From assembly GCA_000432655.1 (NCBI GenBank), contig HF986276.1, positions 1 through 5,381 of the forward strand: 5,381 bases of DNA, written 5' to 3'. Shown here in pieces: positions 1 to 5,381 of this stretch. Position 1 is the stretch's first letter. Each line of letters starts with the position of its first letter. The position numbers and the translations under genes were made by a program. The DNA is from Bacteroides sp. CAG:1060 (GTDB lineage Bacteria; Bacteroidota; Bacteroidia; Bacteroidales; UBA932). The notes beneath the pieces are model-generated. The model was given only the letters and a program-made list of their open reading frames with translations. It did not search any database and was not told the origin of the DNA.

Positions 1-36
1 CACCATAGCCGTCACCCACTCAGCATCCACAGCAAA

Positions 37-66
37 GCCCCGGCACTCCATCTGGAATGTCGGGGC
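37..66 (-). terminator. Likely intrinsic terminator of the fic gene
   Basis: Positions 37-50 and 53-66 form an almost complete inverted repeat with a 2-base turn, or a 4-base loop if the last pair stays open. On the minus strand there is one A-C mismatch and one G-U pair. The outer stem is six G/C pairs (GCCCCG with CGGGGC). On the minus strand the stem is followed by only TTTGCT, a short U run. It begins 26 bases after the fic stop codon, which is where a terminator is expected. The weak U tract is the main reason for doubt; many Bacteroidota terminators are hard to recognise. Confidence 0.55.
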
Positions 67-92
67 GTGTGCTATACCGTTATCCCTCGGAA

Positions 93-1127
93 TCAGAAGT
101 AGGTCTGGACGGCAAAAGCGAATTGGTCGATGAAAATCTTCTTGAAAGCGGAGATGTTGTTTTGCTCGTAGAAGATAAGCATAGCTTTCTTGTAATCCAC
201 GGAATCGACCGTACGGAAGGATATCGGGCAGTACTTGTTCGCGATCAGGATAGCGTTGCTGGTGATGCGGGCAGTGCGCTTGTTGCCGTCAGAGAATGCC
301 TGGATGTATGATAGGAGTACCAGAGCCAATAGGGCTTTCTCGAAGATGTTCTCCTTTCCGTTGATGAGGCGGCAGCTGTCTTCAAGTGCTTCGCGGATTT
401 GGTACTCGTTGCTCAGCGGATAGTAGTTGGTGCCGGTAATGCCCACGCGACGTTTGCGGAGGCCTTTGTCCACATTCAATTCCTTGGTGAGCAGCGCGTG
501 TAGTTCTTCTATGCGCCAGATGGAGATTTCCTTGAGGTATTCGGGGTCGGCCAGGACGAAATCGAGCGCGTCCTTATGGTTTAGGAGCATGACGGCTTCT
601 TCCTTGGTTTTGCCGGAAGCGGTCTGTTTCTCCTTCAAGAGTCTCTCTGTCTCCAGGAGGGAATAGGTGTTGCCTTCAATCTGAGATGACTTCCAACTGA
701 GGTCGATGCCGAGTCGCTCCATCTCCTTGCGGTATTCATTTGGGGTAATGTCTGCCAGATTACGGGTGAACTGGGCCTGCAATGCTTCAAGACGGTCCTT
801 CTCCTCTGCCGTGAATAATTCCACTTTAGGGAGGATGTAGTTGATAAGCTCAAAGTTGAAACTAGTCTGGATCTCGCGCTCATCCGTTTCCTTCTGAAAG
901 TAAGTGTCGATGTTTAGTTCCATCGTCACGTGCGCCTGCGGGGACACGCTGTAGCGCGTGGAACGCCCCTGGCCGGAAACTATTGCGGAGCCCGCTTCCA
1001 CAAGTGCAGCAAGGATTCGTTTGACGGTGGCGGGGCTTTCAGTCAGGTCCATTCCGGCCTCAATTTCGCTTCTGGAGGAGCCAGGATGGTAGAGCATGAA
1101 CTGGAGTATTTCGTTTTCTCTGGTCAT
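93..1127 (-). CDS. Fic-domain protein with N-terminal winged helix and degenerate Fic motif (His to Gln)
   Basis: The product has 344 residues. Residues 5-62 look like a winged helix-turn-helix (an SRSEIE helix, then a recognition helix near SPATVKRILAAL, then a wing with GRSTRYSV). Residues 85-160 are a Fic N-terminal helical region with a class II inhibitory motif, S147xxxE151-G152 (SSQIEGN). The Fic core spans about 205-300: the flap segment VGITGTNYYPL (228-238) and the motif at 276-287, QAFSDGNKRTAR. Fic enzymes usually read HxFx(D/E)GNxRxxR and transfer AMP from ATP to target hydroxyls; the histidine is the catalytic base. Here every motif position is kept except that histidine, which is Gln276 (codon CAG, 302-300). 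Length and C-terminus (FIDQFAFAVQTYF) look complete, so this is not a decayed gene. The ATG at 1127 sits about 14 bases from a promoter and operator cluster, which fits a short leader. I infer a DNA-binding, probably autoregulatory protein with reduced or altered transferase activity. The family is certain; the biochemical function is not. Confidence 0.93.
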   Translation of the reverse strand: MTRENEILQFMLYHPGSSRSEIEAGMDLTESPATVKRILAALVEAGSAIVSGQGRSTRYSVSPQAHVTMELNIDTYFQKETDEREIQTSFNFELINYILPKVELFTAEEKDRLEALQAQFTRNLADITPNEYRKEMERLGIDLSWKSSQIEGNTYSLLETERLLKEKQTASGKTKEEAVMLLNHKDALDFVLADPEYLKEISIWRIEELHALLTKELNVDKGLRKRRVGITGTNYYPLSNEYQIREALEDSCRLINGKENIFEKALLALVLLSYIQAFSDGNKRTARITSNAILIANKYCPISFRTVDSVDYKKAMLIFYEQNNISAFKKIFIDQFAFAVQTYF

Positions 1128-1140
1128 GATTCTTTCTGTT

Positions 1141-1225
1141 TACGGCTCAAATATACGAAAAATACGGCTCATTTTCCAATTGTTTGAGCCGAAAACCACA
1201 TTTCTGAACGAAGAATTGAGCCGTA
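1141..1225. promoter_or_regulatory. Operator array: four copies of TTGAGCCGTA, two in each orientation
   Basis: All four copies share the 7-base core TGAGCCG. Minus-strand copies are TTGAGCCGTA (1150-1141) and ATGAGCCGTA (1172-1163). Plus-strand copies are TTGAGCCGAA (1184-1193) and TTGAGCCGTA (1216-1225). The two minus copies are spaced 22 bp apart and the two plus copies 32 bp apart, about two and three DNA turns, so within each pair they face the same side of the helix. The inner copies form an inverted pair with a 13-base centre. A partial fifth match, TACGGCTCC, lies at 1301-1309. The array covers the fic -7 box and the -7/-33 spacer, so binding there should block RNA polymerase. The likely ligand is the winged helix of the Fic protein itself; that is inference from position. 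Confidence 0.75.
1148..1179 (-). promoter_or_regulatory. Bacteroidota-type promoter for fic
   Basis: On the minus strand, TATATTTG (1155-1148) matches the Bacteroidota -7 consensus TAnnTTTG exactly. A TTG (1179-1177, in the context AATTGG) lies 21 bases upstream and may serve as the -33 element, whose consensus is TTTG. Transcription would start near 1141-1136, leaving a leader of roughly 10-15 bases before the ATG at 1127. The leader has no strong Shine-Dalgarno sequence (AGAAAGAATC), which is usual in this phylum. The -7 box overlaps one operator copy and a second copy lies in the spacer. Confidence 0.7.
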
Positions 1226-1245
1226 TTGATGAATAATTGTTGTGC

Positions 1246-1275
1246 AAAAAGCCCAGGCATACGAGATGCCAGGGC
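1246..1275 (-). terminator. Intrinsic terminator on the minus strand with no assigned gene in front
   Basis: On the minus strand, GCCCTGGCAT (1275-1266) pairs with ATGCCTGGGC (1260-1251) around a 5-base loop, with one T-T mismatch. Five T follow directly (1250-1246). This is the best-formed intrinsic terminator in the window. It lies 230 bases beyond the hairpin that closes the glmS operon and 20 bases before the first fic operator copy. It either is a second terminator for read-through or ends a separate short transcript from the G+C-rich block. It would also insulate fic from upstream transcription. Confidence 0.65.
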
Positions 1276-1475
1276 AGGTTCAGGTCTCAGTCCAGAGGAC
1301 TACGGCTCCTCAGGTTCTGCGGTGGTGGGCTCCCACTTGCACTCCGCCAGCCTGTCCGGTACCGAATGCCATCGATCCATCGGCACAGAAAGCACATATC
1401 CCCTTCTTGGCAGTCAGTGGTGGGCTCTTGCCACTGCTGTCATGCCACGCACTCCAATAGTTTTGTGGTTCAAAT
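1276..1475. other. Unassigned G+C-rich intergenic block, possible structured RNA or small gene
   Basis: No known gene is recognised here. Positions 1261-1440 are 60% G+C (108 of 180), against 38% in the fic promoter (1141-1200) and 33% in a sample of the neighbouring barrel gene (1801-1860). From 1242 to 1458 no TAA, TAG or TGA occurs in any plus-strand frame, while the minus strand has several TGA. Stem-loops are visible: AGTCC/GGACT at 1289-1301, GTGGG/CCCAC at 1325-1336 and CAGTGG/CCACTG at 1415-1436. GTGGTGGGCTC is directly repeated at 1322-1332 and 1417-1427. Hairpins bound the block on both sides. Two readings compete: a minus-strand structured RNA ending at the 1246 T run, or a plus-strand frame of 82 codons (ATG 1229, TAA 1475-1477). 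A minus frame with codons of coding-like shape (1474-1310) has no ATG, GTG or TTG near its beginning. I make no call. Confidence 0.4.
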
Positions 1476-1515
1476 AAGAGAGACTGGTCAGCATCAATTA
1501 TGACCAGTCTCTCTT
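1476..1515 (-). terminator. Perfect 15-bp hairpin closing the glmS operon
   Basis: Positions 1476-1490 and 1501-1515 are exact reverse complements (core AGAGACTGGTCA) around a 10-base loop, GCATCAATTA. The hairpin begins 20 bases after the stop codon of the beta-barrel gene, the last gene of the run. On the minus strand the stem is followed by TTTGAACC, a weak U run, and on the plus strand by GTATCTT. It could therefore act as a weak or bidirectional terminator, or as a 3' end-stabilising stem. The symmetry is certain; the terminator role is likely. Confidence 0.65.
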
Positions 1516-1535
1516 GTATCTTAAGCAGACGGAAT

Positions 1536-2126
1536 TTAGAATTCCAATCCTACCTGGAACAATACGCCGAGATTATCGAAGGTGTATATTGATCTTATGC
1601 CTGTGGTTATACCAAGACTATCGTTTAATCTGATGCGGAGTCCGGCCATCAGGGTGGCATTCATAGCAAATTCGGTGTACGTGCCGCTATCGCCAGTATA
1701 GTACCAATAGTCATTCTTGCTGAAGCCGACTCCCGCCTGCGCCCCGATATATGGTTGCAGTCCTATAGCCTGAAGATGGAAATAATATCTGCTGTCAAGA
1801 GCAAGAGTTGGGACATAATATAAGTCATAACGATTATTATTGCTTACCCTTGAGTGAAAAAAGCCCACATTGGCTCCTATGAAGAAACTGTCATTAAAGA
1901 TCACTCCATGAGAAGTGGAGACGGAGAGTGCCAGTTGTTCTTCAAAAAAGTCATATCCTACACCCCCTTCTACAATTCCTTTGTATTCTGAACCTCCATT
2001 AGTGCCCTGTCTGATACCGTGGAGATATCCTTGTCCTTTGCTTGATGGACCATACTGTGCATTGGCCGAGAAAGCGACCGACATTAAAAAAGCGGATACT
2101 GCAATGATGCGGGAAACAATTCTCAT
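1536..2126 (-). CDS. Small secreted outer-membrane beta-barrel protein
   Basis: The 196-residue product starts with a typical signal peptide: MRIVSR, a hydrophobic stretch (7-19), and an ANA cleavage site after residue 23, leaving Gln24 as the mature N-terminus. The mature chain alternates polar and aromatic or hydrophobic residues, with Tyr/Phe/Gly-rich segments near 50-60, 66-73, 79-90, 102-117, 123-135, 151-166, 171-180 and 187-196. That suits an eight-stranded barrel. It ends with Phe (FQVGLEF), the usual last residue of outer-membrane barrel proteins recognised by BamA. It is the last gene of the run, 13 bases after the lipoprotein gene, so the two products are made together and may interact. 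It is A+T-richer than its neighbours. The exact family is not identified and no substrate can be inferred. Confidence 0.8.
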   Translation of the reverse strand: MRIVSRIIAVSAFLMSVAFSANAQYGPSSKGQGYLHGIRQGTNGGSEYKGIVEGGVGYDFFEEQLALSVSTSHGVIFNDSFFIGANVGFFHSRVSNNNRYDLYYVPTLALDSRYYFHLQAIGLQPYIGAQAGVGFSKNDYWYYTGDSGTYTEFAMNATLMAGLRIRLNDSLGITTGIRSIYTFDNLGVLFQVGLEF

Positions 2127-2139
2127 ATTCTTGCTTGTT

Positions 2140-3165
2140 TTATAGGTTGAACTTCATCCTCCAGATATTGAACGCATTGTCCTTGTTGGCTCTTGAAGAA
2201 ATGAAATAGATATATTTTCCGTCCTCAGACCATACTGGTGAGCAGTCGTCGGCAGGATGGTAGGTTAGCTGGATAAACTGTGTGCCGTCAATACGGATGG
2301 CGAAGATATCGAGGTTGTTCTTCTTGGAAATGGTGGATTTGCTATTGCCTTGGCATAGTATCCATTGCCCGTCAGGAGATAGGGTAGGGTTGGTGAAGCC
2401 TCGTTTCTTGTCGGATACAATGAGAGTCTCTGTGCCTTTCTCATAATTTACAAGCCAGATCTCACTGTTCGTGCTGGTTTTTGATTTTGAAGTGGTGTTT
2501 GAAGAGTTTCGCACGCACAGGAATTCTCCTTCTGCGGTAGGCCACGGGTTGAATCCTTTACAGCAGGATGTCAGCGCTCCGGACTCTATGTCGTACGACC
2601 ATACAAATGGCCCATTGCGGTCTATTCTCGTGAAATACAGTTTCTTGCCGTCTTTTGAGAGCACAGGATTCATATCCTGATTGTTGTTCGTAAGTTGCCT
2701 CATGATGGTTCCTATGTGTGCATCTGTGGATGAAATCTGTGAAAGGTTTTCATTCGATGCATCGGCGAAGTACAATTTCTCGTCCGAGCCCCATGAGAAG
2801 TCATTGACCATGCGGAATGTTCGTTGAGTAGCGGCTCCCTGGGCTCCGGACTTTCTGATCATGACATTCCAACTATTGTCCACTTTGGACATATAGGCGA
2901 GCTCTTTTCCGTCAGGTGATATGTCAAGGCATCTACCTGGCCACCAGCCTACGGCTTCCTCACTGCATCTTCCCAGCATATTTGCGGCAGACGCGCCGAT
3001 AACGGATGGGCTTCCTGCTACCGAAATGGAATTCTCATCAGTAATTTTCATTAGATTGAGTCCGCTTTCTTCAGGGGAGGAAGTTTCAATGTATCGCGGT
3101 GCTGCGCATGAAGCAAGAAGGACTATAGCAGCCCAAAGTGCTGATAAGTGTATTTTTCTGTCCAT
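2140..3165 (-). CDS. Lipoprotein with TolB-like (PD40) beta-propeller repeats
   Basis: The 341-residue product begins with a lipoprotein signal: MDRK, a hydrophobic stretch, and the lipobox LASC with the lipidated Cys at 20. The residues after Cys (AAPRYIE) lack the acidic cluster that sends Bacteroidota lipoproteins to the cell surface, so a periplasmic-facing anchor is more likely. Repeats of the PD40 type follow: DISPDGKELAYMS (81-93), SWGSDEKLYFAD (124-135), LSKDGKKLYFTR (169-180), LSPDGQWILCQG (262-273) and WSEDGKYIYFISSR (312-325). Together they form a propeller of about five or six blades. A Ser/Thr/Asn/Lys-rich stretch (219-234) looks like an exposed loop. Such propellers usually bind proteins or peptides in the periplasm, as TolB does, but this lacks the TolB N-terminal domain and no Pal or Tol gene is nearby. 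The gene is 11 bases after the NusG-like gene and 13 before the barrel gene, with which it may form an envelope pair. The role is unknown. Confidence 0.85.
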   Translation of the reverse strand: MDRKIHLSALWAAIVLLASCAAPRYIETSSPEESGLNLMKITDENSISVAGSPSVIGASAANMLGRCSEEAVGWWPGRCLDISPDGKELAYMSKVDNSWNVMIRKSGAQGAATQRTFRMVNDFSWGSDEKLYFADASNENLSQISSTDAHIGTIMRQLTNNNQDMNPVLSKDGKKLYFTRIDRNGPFVWSYDIESGALTSCCKGFNPWPTAEGEFLCVRNSSNTTSKSKTSTNSEIWLVNYEKGTETLIVSDKKRGFTNPTLSPDGQWILCQGNSKSTISKKNNLDIFAIRIDGTQFIQLTYHPADDCSPVWSEDGKYIYFISSRANKDNAFNIWRMKFNL

Positions 3166-3176
3166 ATTCTAAAGTA

Positions 3177-3713
3177 TTAGTGTTGTTCAATCTTTTCCAA
3201 ATACTGGGGATGTATGCCGGAAATGGCGACCACTGCGACTCCCTCTATGCTCACTATGAGTTTGCGGGCGTGCTTGATGCGCTTGATGTATCCTTCGAGC
3301 CCCTTGTAAAGCCCTTCGGTAACTCTGACCTTGTCTCCTACGCAGTACTTCCAGGTATCGCTGCCCAGATATTCCGCACCGGTGCCGGCAAGTTCAGTAG
3401 CCTTTCTGAAAATCTCCATCTCCCTGTCGCTGATTGGGGCAGGCGTATTTTCTCCGGGCTCCGAGTAGTAAAGAAAGTCATCGTTGTGCCCGTTCTTGAA
3501 TTCTCTGAGGAATTTTTCCGTGCAACAGACGAACATCAGGGAGGAAATTATCGGTTTCTGTATGTACTTCAAACGGCCGTCGTCGTACTTTTCCTCCACA
3601 GTCATCGGGACATAGGTGTCGTATCGTGCTTCCTTGAGCGCTTTCCGAAGAGGTTCTACTCTGTTGTAGAAGACCTTGAGTGCATACCAGAATGTCTCCC
3701 TGTGTCTGCCCAT
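3177..3713 (-). CDS. NusG-family transcription antitermination factor (UpxY-like paralogue)
   Basis: The 178-residue product has the two-domain layout of NusG paralogues. An NGN domain (about 7-115) opens with FWYALKVFYNRVEPLRKAL and contains the YDTYVPM strand and KPIISSLMFV (53-62), which corresponds to the conserved K-P-hydrophobic-F/Y-V segment. A KOW domain (about 125-175) carries GDKVRVTEGLYKGLEGYIKRI. NusG paralogues of this size in Bacteroidales (UpxY group) bind RNA polymerase and promote read-through of long operons, typically capsule loci. Housekeeping NusG usually sits next to secE and rpl genes, which are absent here, so this is a specialised copy. The start ATG lies only 3 bases after the stop of the peptidase gene, so translation is probably coupled. 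By analogy it may act on the lipoprotein and barrel genes just downstream, or on a distant locus. The family is well supported; the target is inference. Confidence 0.88.
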   Translation of the reverse strand: MGRHRETFWYALKVFYNRVEPLRKALKEARYDTYVPMTVEEKYDDGRLKYIQKPIISSLMFVCCTEKFLREFKNGHNDDFLYYSEPGENTPAPISDREMEIFRKATELAGTGAEYLGSDTWKYCVGDKVRVTEGLYKGLEGYIKRIKHARKLIVSIEGVAVVAISGIHPQYLEKIEQH

Positions 3714-3716
3714 TCT

Positions 3717-4394
3717 CTAGTCTCTGCGTGAATTGGCGATACCTATGTAGTAGAACAGGGTTGCAAGTGAACCGATGGCTGCTATCACATAAGTGTAGGC
3801 TGCCCATTTGAGCGCATCCACCGCGTAAGGCTTGGTGTTGTCATCGACCACACCCGATCCGGCAAGCCATGCTATAGCTCTTTGGCTGGCGTTGATTTCC
3901 ACCGGAAGAGTGACAAGACTGAAGAGCGTGGTCATTGCAAAGAGACCTATACCTATCCACAGAAGGGAAGGGAATACATTGATCATGATGACTCCGAGAA
4001 GAAGCACCCACTGGACGGTGTTGTTGGCAAATGTTACCACCGGTACCAAGGCCGAACGCAGTCTGAGCGGTGCGTATCCCGTAGCATGCTGAATGGCATG
4101 GCCCGTCTCGTGAGCCGCCACCGCACATGCCGCTACGGAAGTGCTGTCATAGACGCCCTCGCTGAGATTTATTGTCATGTCCTGAGGGTTGAAATGGTCC
4201 GTGAGTTTGCCAGCGACGCTTTGGACGGTGACGTCGTTGATGCCGTTCTGTCTGAGCATCAGACGTGCCACATCCGCTCCTGTGAGCCCGTGCGGGCCGG
4301 GAATCCTTGAGTATTTGTCAAACTTGCTGTTGAGAGTGAGTTGGATGATGTATGAGAGCACCATCACAATTATCATAATTACCCAGATATTCAT
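3717..4394 (-). CDS. YugP-type integral membrane zinc metallopeptidase
   Basis: The 225-residue product matches the putative neutral zinc metallopeptidase family typified by Bacillus YugP (PF04298), at the usual length. It has an N-terminal membrane segment (4-20), then the family signature around YSRIPGPHGLTGADVARLML (28-47). The zinc motif HETGH is at 95-99 (His95, Glu96, His99), inside AAHETGHAIQH. Glu166 in TLPVEINASQRAIAWL (162-177) is the likely third ligand. Further hydrophobic segments lie at about 115-137, 140-162 and 196-217. The protease probably cuts membrane or membrane-associated proteins; family substrates are poorly known. The gene starts 12 bases after glmS and ends 3 bases before the NusG-like gene, so it is inside the same transcript. 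All catalytic residues are present. Confidence 0.92.
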   Translation of the reverse strand: MNIWVIMIIVMVLSYIIQLTLNSKFDKYSRIPGPHGLTGADVARLMLRQNGINDVTVQSVAGKLTDHFNPQDMTINLSEGVYDSTSVAACAVAAHETGHAIQHATGYAPLRLRSALVPVVTFANNTVQWVLLLGVIMINVFPSLLWIGIGLFAMTTLFSLVTLPVEINASQRAIAWLAGSGVVDDNTKPYAVDALKWAAYTYVIAAIGSLATLFYYIGIANSRRD

Positions 4395-4406
4395 GTCTAT
4401 TATTGA

Positions 4407-5381
4407 TTATTCTACAGTTACTGATTTGGCGAGATTGCGTGGCTGGTCCACATCGCGGCCTTTGGCAATGGCGATATGGTAGGCGAGCAGCTGAAGAGGA
4501 ATGGACGAAAGCAGCGGTACGAGGCATTCTTCCGTGTCAGGAATCTCCAACGAGAAGTCGGACAGTGCTTTGACGTCGGTGTCTCCTTCGGTGACGATGC
4601 TGATGACCTTTCCCTTGCGTGCCTTGACTTCCTGAATGTTGCTGAGAATCTTGTCGTAGTGTCCGCGCTTTGGAGCTATCACCACTACCGGCATTTCTTC
4701 ATCGATGAGGGCAATAGGCCCGTGCTTCATTTCCGCGGCCGGGTATCCTTCAGCATGGATATAGGAGATTTCTTTCAGCTTGAGCGCACCCTCCAGAGCG
4801 ACAGGGTAGTTGTATCCGCGTCCCAGATAAAGGAAATTGTGCGCATAGGTGAATGTCTTCGCGAGTTCGGCGATTTCCTTGTCGTGCTCAAGAATCTTGG
4901 CTATCTGATCAGGAATGGCCTGCAGGGCTTTGACGAGTTCGCCTCTTCGGGTGTCCGTGATGGTGCCCAGTTCTTCCGCAAGACTCATCGCGAATAGGAA
5001 AAGTGTGGTTACCTGCGCTGTGAAAGCCTTTGTGGAGGCCACTCCTATTTCGGGCCCTATATGGGTGTAACATCCTGAATTTGTGGCTCTTGCTATAGAG
5101 GAGCCTACTACGTTGCAGATGCCGAAAAGAAAAGCCCCTGCATCCTTGGCCAGCTGTATGGCGGCCAAAGTGTCTGCGGTCTCACCCGACTGTGATATGG
5201 CTATCAGCACATCGTCCGGGAATATGACCGGTTTGCGGTAGCGGAACTCGGATGCATATTCCACATCCACCGGAATCCGGGTGAGTTCTTCTATAATGTA
5301 TTTGCCTATGAGACCTGCGTGCCAGGAGGTGCCGCATGCGCAGATGATAAACCTTCTTGCTCCCAGAAGACGCTCCCTGTT
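4407..5381 (-). CDS. glmS: Glutamine--fructose-6-phosphate aminotransferase (isomerizing), C-terminal part
   Basis: GlmS converts fructose-6-phosphate and glutamine to glucosamine-6-phosphate, the first committed step to UDP-GlcNAc for peptidoglycan and surface polysaccharides, in the cytoplasm. The frame is open to the window edge, so only the last 324 of about 610 residues are present and the N-terminal glutaminase domain is missing. Visible are the two SIS (sugar isomerase) domains. The first has CGTSWHA, ISQSGETADTL and EIGVASTKAF. The second has the hinge GRGYNYPVALEGALKLKEIS, HAEGYPAAEMKHGP with the conserved catalytic Glu and His, and QLLAYHIAIAKG. The C-terminus DQPRNLAKSVTVE matches the family tail, including the active-site Lys. 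The GTG at 5270 is an internal valine, not a start. The gene leads a close-packed run with the peptidase 12 bases downstream. Any promoter, riboswitch or ribozyme upstream would lie outside the window. Confidence 0.98.
   Translation of the reverse strand, partial: NRERLLGARRFIICACGTSWHAGLIGKYIIEELTRIPVDVEYASEFRYRKPVIFPDDVLIAISQSGETADTLAAIQLAKDAGAFLFGICNVVGSSIARATNSGCYTHIGPEIGVASTKAFTAQVTTLFLFAMSLAEELGTITDTRRGELVKALQAIPDQIAKILEHDKEIAELAKTFTYAHNFLYLGRGYNYPVALEGALKLKEISYIHAEGYPAAEMKHGPIALIDEEMPVVVIAPKRGHYDKILSNIQEVKARKGKVISIVTEGDTDVKALSDFSLEIPDTEECLVPLLSSIPLQLLAYHIAIAKGRDVDQPRNLAKSVTVE

Noticed and set aside
1..51. A minus-strand frame starting ATG at 51-49 and open to the window edge (MECRGFAVDA...)
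   Set aside because: Only 17 codons are visible, its start lies inside the loop and stem of the hairpin that ends fic, and no family is recognisable. It could be the start of a gene to the left, but it cannot be supported.
1141..1225. The repeated 10-mers as a CRISPR array or integration site
   Set aside because: The copies are short, alternate in orientation, have unequal spacers and sit on a promoter with no cas or integrase gene nearby. Operator sites explain them better.
1310..1474. A minus-strand frame of 55 codons with coding-like codon shape, including ICAFCADGS and a Gly-rich tail
   Set aside because: No ATG, GTG or TTG precedes the frame before the upstream in-frame stop; the only ATG lies late within it. 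It is antisense to an equally open plus frame, which produces the same codon pattern. Recorded only as part of the unexplained block.
3138..3731. A 197-codon open frame on the plus strand
   Set aside because: It lies antisense over the NusG-like gene, whose NGN and KOW motifs are clear. The plus-strand translation shows no recognisable domain.
4476..4997. A 173-codon open frame on the plus strand
   Set aside because: It is fully antisense to glmS, which has unmistakable SIS-domain motifs; this is a codon-usage shadow.
5268..5270. A possible glmS start codon (GTG)
   Set aside because: The same frame continues upstream to the window edge and encodes conserved GlmS sequence including CGTSWHA, so this is an internal valine.

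Overview
The window looks like a chromosomal segment from a member of the Bacteroidota, probably Bacteroidales. The support is a clear TAnnTTTG-type -7 promoter box, ribosome sites without a strong Shine-Dalgarno sequence, and the gene content: a NusG paralogue resembling the UpxY group, a TolB-like lipoprotein and a small outer-membrane barrel. Species cannot be told from the sequence. Every convincing gene is on the minus strand, so the text below runs from high to low coordinates.

Right part (5381 to 1536): a tightly packed five-gene run with gaps of 12, 3, 11 and 13 bases. It holds the C-terminal half of glmS (cut by the window edge), a YugP-type membrane zinc metallopeptidase, a NusG/UpxY-like antitermination factor, a lipoprotein with TolB/PD40 beta-propeller repeats, and a small secreted beta-barrel. 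No promoter is visible in the gaps, so this is probably one transcript starting upstream of glmS. A perfect 15-bp hairpin (1476-1515) closes it. The common theme is the cell envelope: hexosamine supply, membrane proteolysis, and periplasmic or outer-membrane proteins. The NusG-like factor may control transcription of the genes behind it.

Middle (about 1140-1535): 408 bases without an assignable gene. Next to fic lies an A+T-rich promoter carrying four copies of a TGAGCCG-cored operator. Further right is a 60% G+C block (about 1246-1475) with several stem-loops, an 11-bp direct repeat and no stop codon in any plus-strand frame. Its minus-strand left end is a hairpin followed by five T. It may be a structured small RNA or a small plus-strand gene; the sequence does not decide.

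Left part (37-1127): a Fic-domain protein with an N-terminal winged helix-turn-helix. Its Fic motif is intact except that the catalytic histidine is glutamine. With the operator array over its own promoter, this suggests an autoregulated transcription factor in which the Fic fold may act as a sensor rather than an AMP transferase. A G+C-rich hairpin follows the gene.

The most interesting items are the His-to-Gln Fic regulator with its operator array, the unexplained G+C-rich block, and the NusG paralogue inside a glmS operon.
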